Source of the DNA: Bradyrhizobium sp.
GTDB lineage: Bacteria > Pseudomonadota > Alphaproteobacteria > Rhizobiales > Xanthobacteraceae
Length of the DNA: 64,000 nt
Reading direction: 5' to 3'
NCBI RefSeq assembly: GCF_016219575.1
Contig: NZ_JACRMG010000023.1
Coordinates: 124,001 to 188,000 of the forward strand
Shown: one piece after another, positions 34,068-42,435 of the stretch
How the letters are laid out: each line of letters opens with the position of its first letter
Position numbering within the stretch: position 1 is the first letter of the stretch
Notes under the pieces: generated by a model
The model's database searches: none
The model's input: only the letters and a program-made list of their open reading frames with translations
What the model was told of the DNA's origin: nothing
Translations under genes and position numbers: made by a program

Positions 34068-34905
34068 AATTCAGATTCACATTGAACTCATACGCCCGAT
34101 CGCCGCCGGTCAGCGTCAGCTTCAGCGCAGCGCCATCCGGCTTGGCGCCCGGCGGCAGGCCGTCGAGCTCGAAGGCGAAGCGCTTCACCCCGGGCGGACT
34201 GTTCTCCAGCAGTTTCGGGATGGGCAGCGCCCAATCCGGCGTCGGGCCCTCGACGAACAGGCTGACGTCCTTGTTTTCCGGCGCGCTGACGTCGACCAGC
34301 ACATTCTTGTCGCCGTCGCGCCTGACATCGCGGATGGTCACCGGAAGGGGGTCGCCTACATTGGCGGGCTTTGGCACGGCATCGAGCGCGGCGGCAAGAT
34401 TGCCGTCTTCGGTGCTGGCGACGCTCGCGAAGGTTAGCTCGCTCGAGGCCTCGACGGGGATGCAGAGCTTGTCGCAGACGGCGTAGCTGAGGTGGAGGCG
34501 CAGCGTCACCGGCTTGTCGTTGTTCTTCGCGATGATGCGCAGCGGCAGCACAACCTGTTTCTTGTAGCCGAGCGAGAAGCCGCCGGCGCCGTCGCCGAAC
34601 TTGATCGGTGCCGGCCACAAAACGGTCACCGCTTCGACATTGTCCGACTTGGAGAAATCGAAGCGCGGCGGCACGCCGGAATCGCCGGGCATGCGCCAAT
34701 AGGTCTTCCATCCGTTCTGCAGCTGGATGGCGATACCGCCGAGCAGCACGTTGCCGCTGCGCGAGCCCGCCAGCAGCCGCACCGCCGAATGCGCGTCGCG
34801 TTGCCAGGGCGAAGCGTCCTCCGCCTTGGCCACGGCCGCCAGCGAAGCAGCAAACAAGGTGGCGGCGAGGCCGAATGCGGCGCGGCAGGGAACAATGGCG
34901 TTCAT
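34066..34905 (-). CDS. DsbD N-terminal-domain-like periplasmic protein (disulfide corrector)
   Basis: 279 residues. Signal peptide ending A-V-A-K-A. One or two immunoglobulin-like domains of the DsbD-alpha (PF11412) type. The redox motif C-D-K-L-C-I-P near residue 145 corresponds to the active-site cysteine pair of DsbD-alpha, in the context L-S-Y-A-V-C-D-K-L-C-I-P. The membrane part and thioredoxin domain of full DsbD are absent, so it needs a separate partner such as a CcdA/ScsB membrane protein, not in this window. Often linked to cytochrome or copper stress functions in alphaproteobacteria. Confidence 0.8.
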   Translation of the reverse strand: MNAIVPCRAAFGLAATLFAASLAAVAKAEDASPWQRDAHSAVRLLAGSRSGNVLLGGIAIQLQNGWKTYWRMPGDSGVPPRFDFSKSDNVEAVTVLWPAPIKFGDGAGGFSLGYKKQVVLPLRIIAKNNDKPVTLRLHLSYAVCDKLCIPVEASSELTFASVASTEDGNLAAALDAVPKPANVGDPLPVTIRDVRRDGDKNVLVDVSAPENKDVSLFVEGPTPDWALPIPKLLENSPPGVKRFAFELDGLPPGAKPDGAALKLTLTGGDRAYEFNVNLN

Positions 34906-35031
34906 GGCACGTCTTTACCGGTTGGGACTGGCGCAAACCATTGAATTGCTTGTGATGTACGACTTCAAGCTTGATTGACAGATGCGCCGCCCAATATCAG
35001 GATGGAAGTGATTGATGAGAGGCCTTTGCGG

Positions 35032-35679
35032 ATGAGTCCTGAAGGCAAAGCACCGAAGCGCCAGGGCCGCAAGGCCGGCATGGGGCACAATGCGCCGGAC
35101 GAGGGCTATCTCGACGGCCAGATGCTGATTGCGATGCCCGTGATGGGCGATCCCCGCTTCGAGCGCTCGGTGATCTACCTGTGCGCGCATTCTTCGGAAG
35201 GTGCCATGGGCATCATCGTCAACCATCCGGCCGGCAGCATCGACTTCCCGCAGCTGCTGATGCAGCTCGACATCATCAAGAGCGCTGACCAGATCAAGCT
35301 GCCCGACCATGGCGAGCCGATGCAGGTGCTGAAGGGCGGCCCGGTCGATACCGGCCGCGGCTTCGTGCTGCATTCCAGCGACTTCTTCATCCAGGACGCG
35401 ACGCTGCGCATCGACGACGACATCTGCCTCACTGCGACCGTCGACATATTGAAGGCGATCGCCAAGGGCTCGGGTCCCAGGCACGCCATCCTGGCGCTGG
35501 GCTATGCCGGCTGGGCGCCGGGGCAGCTGGAGAACGAGATCCAGCACAATGGCTGGCTGCATTGTCCCGCCGATCCCGATTTGGTGTTCGGAGCCGCGGT
35601 TGAGGAAAAATACCCGCGCGCGCTGCGCAAGATCGGCATCGATCCCGGCATGCTGTCGAACGAAGCCGGGCATGCGTGA
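35032..35679 (+). CDS. YqgE/AlgH family protein
   Basis: 215 residues. Core family motifs: L-I-A-M-P-V-M-G-D-P-R-F-E-R-S-V-I-Y-L-C-A-H near residue 35, G-A-M-G-I-I-V-N-H-P near 57, G-G-P-V-D-T-G-R-G-F-V-L-H near 98, and G-Y-A-G-W-A-P-G-Q-L-E-N-E-I near 158. Cytosolic, function unclear (AlgH was named in alginate regulation). ATG 35032 preceded by GAGAGG was chosen; ATG 35002 and TTG 34975 are alternatives giving a longer disordered head. Confidence 0.9.
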   Translation: MSPEGKAPKRQGRKAGMGHNAPDEGYLDGQMLIAMPVMGDPRFERSVIYLCAHSSEGAMGIIVNHPAGSIDFPQLLMQLDIIKSADQIKLPDHGEPMQVLKGGPVDTGRGFVLHSSDFFIQDATLRIDDDICLTATVDILKAIAKGSGPRHAILALGYAGWAPGQLENEIQHNGWLHCPADPDLVFGAAVEEKYPRALRKIGIDPGMLSNEAGHA

Positions 35680-35710
35680 TGCGCTGACGGCGCGGCAGAC
35701 TTGGCTGTCA

Positions 35711-35793
35711 TAGGATGGGTAGAGCGAAGCGAAACCCATCACCTTCATTGCTGCGGAGCCATGATGGGTTTCGCAAGGGCTCAACCCATCCTA
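35711..35793. repeat. dispersed palindrome, 'TAGGATGGGTAGAGCGAAGC' type, copy 3
   Basis: Same left arm as copies at 3334 and 7052; right arm GATGGGTTTCGCAAGGGCTC then AACCCATCCTA. Located between the convergent yqgE and dioxygenase genes, where it can act as a shared hairpin. Confidence 0.85.
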
Positions 35794-35815
35794 CAGCTTC
35801 GCCGGGGCGACAACC

Positions 35816-36703
35816 TCACTCCGCCGCCTGCTGCGCCACCGTCGGCTCTGTTCCTGCCACCGTGGCGCGGCGCATGTCGCGGGGCTGCGACTGGTCGTAG
35901 CGGCGCACGCGGTGGACGGTCTGGCGGTTGTCCCACATCACGAGGTCGTGCAGCTTCCATTTGTGGACGTAGACGAACTCCAGCTGCGTGGCATGCTCGG
36001 TGAGGTCGCGCAGCAAGAGCCTTCCCTCCGGCACGCTCATGCCCTTGATGGCGCCGGCATGCGAGGAGAGGTACAGCGACTTGCGGCCGTGCACGGGATG
36101 GGTGCGCACCAGCCGCTGCAGCACCGGCTTGAACATCTCTTTTTCCTCGTCGCTGTAATCGAGGAAGCCGAGCGAGCCGCGCGAATACATCAGCGAGTGC
36201 TCGCAGATCATGTCCTCGATCTCGGCCTTGGTCTCGTCGTCGAGCGCGTCATAGGCCGCGCGCATGTCGGCGAATTCGGTGTTGCCGCCCTTCGGGTTCA
36301 CCACCCGCGCCGACAGCAGCGAGAACTTGGCCGGGATCGGCCGGAACGAGCTGTCGGAATGCCACAGGCAATTGCCGAGGTTGAACAGGTTGGCGCGGCT
36401 GTCGCGCGGCAACGGCTTGCCGTCCTTGCCGAGATTGGAGACGTCGTTGAGACCGGAGGTGAGGCGGTAATCTTCCTTCTTCACCACGGTGCCGCCGCGC
36501 GCCTTTTCCCGCTCGCCGAAATTCAGCGCAAAGGCGAGCTGCTGCTCGTCGGTAATATCCTGGTCGTGGAACACCAGCACGGCATATTTGTCCATCGCCG
36601 CTTCGACCTCGGCCGCCTGCTCCCTGGTGAGCGGCACGCGCAGGTCGAGGCCGGAAACCTCGCCGACAAAGTGCTTCTGCAACTGACGGATGGCCAGGGC
36701 CAT
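35816..36703 (-). CDS. TfdA/TauD-family Fe(II)/2-oxoglutarate dioxygenase
   Basis: 295 residues. Metal triad H115-x-D117 in C-L-W-H-S-D-S-S-F and H264 in Q-T-V-H-R; the Arg that binds 2-oxoglutarate is in Q-P-R-D-M-R-R near 278. As I recall, the TfdA (2,4-D dioxygenase) triad has nearly the same numbering, and the G-N-C-L-W-H-S-D-S-S-F context is closer to TfdA/TfdA-alpha than to TauD. It may therefore attack aryloxyacetates or a natural phenoxy/ether compound; taurine is less likely. An SDR gene lies 80 bases upstream on the same strand and could handle the product. Confidence 0.85.
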   Translation of the reverse strand: MALAIRQLQKHFVGEVSGLDLRVPLTREQAAEVEAAMDKYAVLVFHDQDITDEQQLAFALNFGEREKARGGTVVKKEDYRLTSGLNDVSNLGKDGKPLPRDSRANLFNLGNCLWHSDSSFRPIPAKFSLLSARVVNPKGGNTEFADMRAAYDALDDETKAEIEDMICEHSLMYSRGSLGFLDYSDEEKEMFKPVLQRLVRTHPVHGRKSLYLSSHAGAIKGMSVPEGRLLLRDLTEHATQLEFVYVHKWKLHDLVMWDNRQTVHRVRRYDQSQPRDMRRATVAGTEPTVAQQAAE

Positions 36704-36783
36704 GGCGTCTCTCCTTGCTGCGTTGCTTTTTCGGAAAGGCTACTCCCGAAGGGCGCGATGTCAACGAGGAGGCGCGCCGCCAG

Positions 36784-37563
36784 TCATGCGTTCCGCGCCA
36801 TGAGCCCTCCGTCCACGGGAATGACGGCGCCGGTCAGGAAGGACGCCGCGGGCAGGCACAGGCTCAGCGTCATATGGGCGACTTCTTCCGGATCGCCGTA
36901 GCGGCCGAGCGCGGTACGGCGCTTGGCGTAGATGGTCTTGTGCTCCTCCGGAATCCGTTCCGTGATCGCCGAGCGGATCGGGCCCGGGCAGATGCAGTTC
37001 ACGGTGATGCCCTCGCGGCCGAGCTCCACCGCCAGCGAGCGAGTCAGGCTGGTGACGCCGCCCTTGGCCGCGGAATAGGGGCTGTTGGTGGCGGTTGCGC
37101 CGAGCGCCTCGGTGGAGGCGATGTTGACGATCCGCGGGCATTTCGACTTGCGCAAGTAGGGCAGCGCCGCGCGGATGATGCGCGGATGCGCCGTCAACAT
37201 CACCGCCAGCGCCTTGGCCCAGGCCTCTTCGTAATTGTCCGCGTCGATCGCGGCGCGCAATGACAGGCCGGCATTGTTGATGACGATATCGAGCGAACCG
37301 AAATGTCTGGCGACATCGTCGACGACGGAGACGATCGCCTTCGGGTCGGCGACGTCGAGGGTCCAGGCTCTTGCCTTGCCGCCCGATGCGGTGATGGCGT
37401 CGGCGACGGCGCGCGTGCCCTCGGCAGTAAGGTCGGTGACGGCGACATTGGCGCCTTCATCGGCAAAGGCATGCGCGGTGGCGCGGCCCATGCCGCTGGC
37501 AGCGCCGGTGACGAGAACGGTGAGGCCTTTCACCGAGCGGGAGAGTTTTTTCACTGCGGTCAT
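36784..37563 (-). CDS. short-chain dehydrogenase/reductase
   Basis: 259 residues, classical SDR: T-G-A-A-S-G-M-G near residue 19-26, N-N-A-G near 97, catalytic S-T-E-A then Y-S-A-A-K near 163-167, and C-terminal V-D-G-G. Substrate unknown. It precedes the TfdA-like gene on the minus strand, so the two may act in one catabolic step. It is divergent from a second SDR at 37720. ATG 37563 gives the usual short head before the Rossmann strand. Confidence 0.88.
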   Translation of the reverse strand: MTAVKKLSRSVKGLTVLVTGAASGMGRATAHAFADEGANVAVTDLTAEGTRAVADAITASGGKARAWTLDVADPKAIVSVVDDVARHFGSLDIVINNAGLSLRAAIDADNYEEAWAKALAVMLTAHPRIIRAALPYLRKSKCPRIVNIASTEALGATATNSPYSAAKGGVTSLTRSLAVELGREGITVNCICPGPIRSAITERIPEEHKTIYAKRRTALGRYGDPEEVAHMTLSLCLPAASFLTGAVIPVDGGLMARNA

Positions 37564-37646
37564 GGAATGCTCGCGAGACGGAAAATTCGTGGCGGGTGCA
37601 GGTTGACAAGGCTGGCACCAATCCGCAGACAGGTCAAACAAACAAG

Positions 37647-37696
37647 GCGCATGATCCGGAAAAGTGGGTACCGGTTTTCCGATCAAGATCATGCGC
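37647..37696. repeat. dispersed palindrome, 'GCGCATGATCCGGAAAA...TTTTCCG...GATCATGCGC' type
   Basis: Outer arms GCGCATGATC / GATCATGCGC pair perfectly; inner arms CGGAAAA / TTTTCCG pair inside. It sits between two divergent SDR genes, 24 bases before the second gene's start. I associate near-identical elements with bradyrhizobial intergenic regions. Confidence 0.75.
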
Positions 37697-37719
37697 AAAA
37701 TAACAAAGGGAGGTGCGCG

Positions 37720-38454
37720 ATGAACGAGCTCGATTTCAGCGGCAAGCAGGTGCTGGTGGTCGGCGGCTCCAGCGGCATCGGCAACGGCATCGCGCAGGCC
37801 TTCCGCGCCAGGGGCGCGCGCGTTCATGTCTGCGGCACCCGCGCAAATGCCTCGGATTATTCGCCCGACGACGGCTCGCATCTCGAAGGCCTGCAATATC
37901 AGCAGCTCGATGTCAGCGATCCCCATGCGGTAGAGAAGTTCAAGCCGTCGTTCGACAGGCTCGACATCCTCGTGCTGGCGCAGGGTGCGGTGATCTACCG
38001 CCGCGGCGAATTCCAGATGGACGGCTTTCGCAAGGTGATGGAAGTCAATCTGATGAGCCTGATGGCGTGCGCGACCAAGTTTCACGACATGCTCGCAAGG
38101 GCCGGGGGTTCGCTGATCATTGTCAGCTCCACCGCCGCCTATCACTCCACCATGGGCAATCCGTCCTACAACGCGTCGAAGACCGGCGCGATGGGCCTGA
38201 CGCGCACGCTGGGCGAGGCCTGGGCGGAGGACGGCATCCGCGTCAACGGCATCGCGCCGGGACTGGTCGACACCAAGATGACCAAGGTGACGACGGCGAA
38301 CCCGAAACGGCTGGAAGGCGCGCTGGAGCGGATTCCGCTGAAGCGGCTCGGCACGCCGCAGGACATGGCCGGCGTCGCGCTGTTCCTGGCCTCGCCGTTG
38401 TCGTCCTACGTCGTCGGCCAGACTATCATCGTCGACGGCGGCCTGATTTTGTAG
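37720..38454 (+). CDS. short-chain dehydrogenase/reductase
   Basis: 244 residues, classical SDR with G-G-S-S-G-I-G at about 15-21, catalytic S-S-T-A then Y-N-A-S-K near 150, and C-terminal V-D-G-G-L-I-L. The A-Q-G-A motif replaces the usual N-N-A-G. Substrate unknown. ATG 37720 is preceded by a good GGGAGG site; starts further upstream fall in the palindromic repeat. csbD follows 59 bases later. Confidence 0.87.
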   Translation: MNELDFSGKQVLVVGGSSGIGNGIAQAFRARGARVHVCGTRANASDYSPDDGSHLEGLQYQQLDVSDPHAVEKFKPSFDRLDILVLAQGAVIYRRGEFQMDGFRKVMEVNLMSLMACATKFHDMLARAGGSLIIVSSTAAYHSTMGNPSYNASKTGAMGLTRTLGEAWAEDGIRVNGIAPGLVDTKMTKVTTANPKRLEGALERIPLKRLGTPQDMAGVALFLASPLSSYVVGQTIIVDGGLIL

Positions 38455-38457
38455 GAA

Positions 38458-38482
38458 GGAACCCTGACCGGTCTCGCCGGTT
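38458..38482 (+). promoter_or_regulatory. probable EcfG promoter of csbD
   Basis: GGAAC at 38458-38462, 16 bases, GGTT at 38479-38482; one mismatch in the least conserved -10 base. It lies 32 bases before the csbD ATG. CsbD proteins are general stress proteins, which makes the site credible. Confidence 0.6.
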
Positions 38483-38513
38483 ACATCCCCTGAAAAACTC
38501 AGGGAGTAACACG

Positions 38514-38888
38514 ATGGATAAGGATCGGATCGCCGGGGCGGCCAAGGAATTTGCCGGCAAGGTTGAAGGCGCGGCGGGCGAGCTGGCGGGCGACGCGAAG
38601 ACGCAGGCCGCCGGCCGCGCACGCGAAGCGGCGGGCACGGTGCAGAATCTGTACGGCCAGGCTAAGGATGCCGCGCGCGAGGCGGGCGAGGCCGCAGCAA
38701 GCATGGCCAGGGATGCCTACGAGAACAGCGGCGATACCCTTGAGAGCGGTACGAAGGCGGTCGCCAAGACCGTGCGCGACAATCCGCTCGGCTCGCTCCT
38801 GATCGCCGGCGGCATCGGCTTTGCGCTGGCGCTGATGATGACGCGTTCCGCACGTCGTCCGCCGCCACGCTGGCGGTATTACGGTTAG
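38514..38888 (+). CDS. CsbD-family general stress protein with membrane tail
   Basis: 124 residues. N-terminal CsbD motif (K-D-R-I-A-G-A-A-K-E-F-A-G-K-V-E-G), then an alanine-rich amphipathic helix, then a C-terminal anchor G-S-L-L-I-A-G-G-I-G-F-A-L-A-L-M-M followed by an arginine-rich tail. The head is CsbD-like and the tail resembles DUF883/ElaB proteins, so it is a two-part stress protein. ATG 38514 has GGGAG nine bases upstream. Confidence 0.87.
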   Translation: MDKDRIAGAAKEFAGKVEGAAGELAGDAKTQAAGRAREAAGTVQNLYGQAKDAAREAGEAAASMARDAYENSGDTLESGTKAVAKTVRDNPLGSLLIAGGIGFALALMMTRSARRPPPRWRYYG

Positions 38889-38902
38889 CGCGAGTCGAGG
38901 AA

Positions 38903-40690
38903 TCAACGCGTCGGATTGGCTGCGGGCACCGCGGCTGAGCGGCCGACATTGGCCGGCGGGCGCGGTGCGCCGTTGTTGGTGGCCGGCGGACGCGGAGCGC
39001 CAGGCGGCGGGGCGACCTGACGCGGCGCGGGCGCGCTGTTGCCGAAGCCGCCGAACAGGTCGCGCAGCGACGGCGTCGGGTTTTGCGCCGGCCGCCTCTG
39101 CTGCTGTTGCAGCTGCCCGGGTTGTGGAGGTTGCCCTGGCTGCACCAACCCCGGTTGTCCCGGTTGACCGGGCTGCAGCGGACGTTGCTGCAGGGGTTGC
39201 TGCCGCTGTCCGGGCGGCACCACCGTGCCGTCGGGCGCGACGCTCGCCACCGGCGAATCGCCCTTGGCCTGTTCGCGGCCGACCTCGCGGCGAGGCCAGG
39301 CGAAATCGTCGGCGCGGCCGGCGGGCGGCGCCAGCGCCTCGCCCTTCACCAGCGTGCGTGCAGCGAGCCCATCGACCGACGCGGGTCGCGAGCCTGGACC
39401 GCCGAGCAGCTGATCGTTGTTGATCGAGGCCGCGACCAGCGGAACGATCGGTCCCGCCATCGGGCGCGGCGCGGGCTGGCCGGGCACGGCGTTGAGGTCG
39501 GGCGTCGCCGGTTCGCTCGGCAGCGCGATCGGTCCGGAGCGGCTGGCGAGCAGGCGGCTGATCTCGCGGTCGACATAGTGGGCGAGTTTTCGCGCGCCAG
39601 GCTTGGTGAAGTATACGCCGTCATAGGAGCGCAGCTGGCGGATCTGGCCTTCGAAGTCCGGGCCCTTCTGCAGCAGGCGGCCGGCTTCGTCGACGAAGCC
39701 GTCCCAGACGTCGACATAGGTGACGCCGGCCTTGCCGGCGCCGTCGCGATACAGCGCATCCAGGAACAGCATGTCGGAGATGCCCTTGGGGCCGCGGATG
39801 GCGGGCAGGCCGACCCACAGCACGGGCACGCCCTTGGACTTCAGGACCGCGATCAGCTCCTCGATCTTCTTGGCATAGAGCTCGACCCAGCGCTCGTCGC
39901 GGAATTCGTAGAGGCCGCTGGCCGAGCGCGCGGTTCTTTCCGGCGCGACGATCGAAGGCGTGTCGGCATTGTCGGCGTTGTCAGCCTCGTCGTCCGCCGG
40001 CTTGTCTTCGGGCTTTGCGGCCGCGTCCGGCTTGGCCGCATCGGGCTTTGCGGCATCCGGCTTTGCGGCATCGGGTTTGGCGGCCTGCTTCGCGTCCTTG
40101 GCGCGCGGGTCTTTCTTCTTCTCGGCGGGCTTGTCGGATTTCTCCGCTACCGGCTCGCGCATCGCGGCGCGGTCGTTGAGGCCGAGCATCACGACGATGG
40201 CGTCGGGCTTTTCGGTCGCGAGAATCTGCTTGGCGGCCGCAGTCCAGTCGGAAGGCTCGCCCTTGGGTTGATACCTGATCAGGCCGCTTGTCGTGCGGTT
40301 CTTGCGGATCACGCCCATGTCGGGGCGCTCGTTGTAGGCATCCTCCAGGCCGTAGGCGAGCCAGTCGGCCATGCCGTCGCCGAGCACCAGCACGTGGCGC
40401 TCCGGCACGAAGGCGGGATCGCGCTTGTCGGGCGGCGGCGCCTTGGAGAAATCCTGCACCCGCTTGGGCTGCTGCTGCTGGAACGGTGCGAAGAAATCGC
40501 CGCCGAACCATCCGCCGCCACCGCCGCCGGGGCTGGGTCGCGGCGGCGCCGGGCGCGACCAGCCGCCGAAATTGAAGAACTGCGCCGAGGCGGGTCCCGC
40601 GATGCCGACCAGGATCGCAATGGCGACCGTGAGCGCAACCAGCGGGCCGCTCTCGGTGAACACCTTGTAGAATGGCTTTGGCTTTCGCAT
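38903..40690 (-). CDS. DUF459 SGNH-type hydrolase, exported
   Basis: 595 residues. One N-terminal hydrophobic segment (L-V-A-L-T-V-A-I-A-I-L-V-G-I-A-G-P-A-S-A) acts as signal peptide or anchor. The SGNH-like block has V-L-V-L-G-D-G-M-A-D-W (Gly in place of the nucleophile Ser of GDS), L-G-L-N-D-R, and a late D-G-V-Y-F-T-K-P-G-A-R-K-L-A-H. The missing Ser suggests a non-classical or inactive hydrolase; DUF459 members are annotated mostly as SGNH. Inserts include four K-P-D-A-A repeats with an acidic stretch, and a glutamine/proline-rich C-terminus. ATG 40690 chosen; the upstream ATG lacks a clear ribosome site. Confidence 0.82.
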   Translation of the reverse strand: MRKPKPFYKVFTESGPLVALTVAIAILVGIAGPASAQFFNFGGWSRPAPPRPSPGGGGGGWFGGDFFAPFQQQQPKRVQDFSKAPPPDKRDPAFVPERHVLVLGDGMADWLAYGLEDAYNERPDMGVIRKNRTTSGLIRYQPKGEPSDWTAAAKQILATEKPDAIVVMLGLNDRAAMREPVAEKSDKPAEKKKDPRAKDAKQAAKPDAAKPDAAKPDAAKPDAAAKPEDKPADDEADNADNADTPSIVAPERTARSASGLYEFRDERWVELYAKKIEELIAVLKSKGVPVLWVGLPAIRGPKGISDMLFLDALYRDGAGKAGVTYVDVWDGFVDEAGRLLQKGPDFEGQIRQLRSYDGVYFTKPGARKLAHYVDREISRLLASRSGPIALPSEPATPDLNAVPGQPAPRPMAGPIVPLVAASINNDQLLGGPGSRPASVDGLAARTLVKGEALAPPAGRADDFAWPRREVGREQAKGDSPVASVAPDGTVVPPGQRQQPLQQRPLQPGQPGQPGLVQPGQPPQPGQLQQQQRRPAQNPTPSLRDLFGGFGNSAPAPRQVAPPPGAPRPPATNNGAPRPPANVGRSAAVPAANPTR

Positions 40691-40858
40691 CCGGCTCGGT
40701 CGCAATGGAAATTCTGGATTCTCAGGCAACAACTATAATAGCGGAAAGAGGCCGCAAGCGGGCGGATTTTCCCCCATAAACGGGGCAGCCGGCCCACCCG
40801 TCAAGGGCAGGGCCAAATCATTGTTTTTGAAGGTTACTTTGGCTTCTTTCCGGCCGAC

Positions 40859-42244
40859 TCAGCGCCCGCGGAGGCGATCCAGAACCGCCGCCGTGGCGAA
40901 TCCGTCCGCGGGTAGCCCCGCCGAGACCTGGAATGCGCGCAGCGCCTCCCTGGTCTGGCCGCCGAACTGGCCGTCCGGGGTGCCTCTGTAGAAGCCGCGC
41001 TGGGCCAGAAGCTGCTGCAGTTCCAGCCGTTCGGTGCGCGACAGCACCCGTTCCTGGCGCGGCCAGGGCTGCACGAAGGGCGGGCCGCCGCGCAGCCGGT
41101 CGGCGAAATGGCCGATCGCCAGCGCATAGGCCTCCGCCGGGTTGTATTTCATGATGACGCGGAAATTCTGCAGCATCAGGAAGCCCGGCCCCTCGCTGCC
41201 GGCTGGCGCCAGCAGATAGGCCTTGTCGGCGCCGTTCGGGAACGGTTTGCCGTTGGCGCGCTTCACCCCCTGCGCGTCCCATTGCGCCAGCGTCATCGCC
41301 TTCGAGCGGTCCGCCAGCATGAAATTGAATCCGCGGGGAATGACGATCTCGTAGCCCCAGGTCGCCCCGCTCTGCCAGCCGTCCTTCTTCAGGTTGTTCG
41401 CGGTCGAGGCGATCAGGTCATAGGGGTTGTCGACGACGTCGCGGCGGCCGTCGCCGTCGGCGTCCACCGCATAGCGCTTGAACGCTGTCGGCATGAATTG
41501 CGTCGGCCCGAACGCGCCGGCCCAGGAGCCGCGCAACTGCTCGGGCCTGAGATCGCCGCGATGCAGGATTTCCAGCGCGACCAGGAACTCGTCCTTGAAG
41601 TATTTTTGCCGGCGCCCGACGCAGGCCAATGTCGCGGTCGAGTTCAGCACGCTGCGGTCGCCCATCTGCGTCGAGTAGTTCGATTCGATGCCCCATATCG
41701 AAGCGACGATGTAGCGATCGACGCCATAGGCTTTTTCCACCGCATCAAATTCCGCCTTGTACTTGGCGAGGATCTCGCGGCCCTTGGCCATCCGGTTGTC
41801 GTTGACGAGGATGTCGAGATATTCCCAGATCGCCTTGGTGAATTCGGGCTGCGAATCCATCAGATCCATGATGCGCAGGTCGGGCTGCAGGCCCGCGGTA
41901 TAGCGCCGGAAGCTCTGCTGCGAGACGCCGCGGCGCGCCGCGTCGGGCCACATGCCGGCGACGCAATTGTCGAAATTCGCAGCCGCCTCGCGAATCGCGC
42001 TCGCGGTCATCAAGGGATGGCCGGAGGCGCCGTCCTCGCCGGTCCAGGGGAGCGGACCCGTCGTACCGGTCGCCGCCTGCGGCTGCTGCGCGCTGTTGCC
42101 GGGCTTCGGGGCAAAGATGTTGTTGAGGAAATTGGAGACGCCGTCGCCGGAAGATTGGGCAATCGCCGGACCCTGCGCCAGCAGGGTGGCGGCGAGCAGC
42201 CAGGCGCCCGCCCGGCCGATCGTCAATGCTATGTGCCGCTTCAT
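40859..42244 (-). CDS. lytic murein transglycosylase (MltB type) with peptidoglycan-binding domain
   Basis: 461 residues. Signal peptide ending G-P-A-I-A-Q. SLT_2/MltB catalytic domain at about 90-390 with the catalytic Glu in I-W-G-I-E-S-N-Y-S and G-A-F-G-P-T-Q-F-M-P-T. A PG_binding_1 domain at about 400-460 (L-Q-Q-L-L-A-Q-R-G-F-Y-R-G-T-P-D-G-Q-F-G) ends the protein. It cleaves glycan strands to 1,6-anhydro ends in the periplasm. Start ATG 42244; an extension upstream would lack signal features. Divergent from galU. Confidence 0.93.
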   Translation of the reverse strand: MKRHIALTIGRAGAWLLAATLLAQGPAIAQSSGDGVSNFLNNIFAPKPGNSAQQPQAATGTTGPLPWTGEDGASGHPLMTASAIREAAANFDNCVAGMWPDAARRGVSQQSFRRYTAGLQPDLRIMDLMDSQPEFTKAIWEYLDILVNDNRMAKGREILAKYKAEFDAVEKAYGVDRYIVASIWGIESNYSTQMGDRSVLNSTATLACVGRRQKYFKDEFLVALEILHRGDLRPEQLRGSWAGAFGPTQFMPTAFKRYAVDADGDGRRDVVDNPYDLIASTANNLKKDGWQSGATWGYEIVIPRGFNFMLADRSKAMTLAQWDAQGVKRANGKPFPNGADKAYLLAPAGSEGPGFLMLQNFRVIMKYNPAEAYALAIGHFADRLRGGPPFVQPWPRQERVLSRTERLELQQLLAQRGFYRGTPDGQFGGQTREALRAFQVSAGLPADGFATAAVLDRLRGR

Positions 42245-42435
42245 TCCCTGACCCGTCCGCTCGAATGCCCCGCCCGCAACAGGACCTACCCCGGTTTCCA
42301 ATAGTTTAACAAAGGCCGGACCCGCCTGCCGTCTTTTCGTCGCACCACACATCCGCCTTTGTTCCCGGCTGCAAACCGGCTACGACAGTGCAATTAAACC
42401 GAAATCCCGCTCTCTCAAGGCCTCTCAAAATTCCC

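Noticed and set aside
40000..40100. Tandem K-P-D-A-A coding repeats as a CRISPR or minisatellite
   Set aside because: Short in-frame repeats within a protein gene; no spacer structure.
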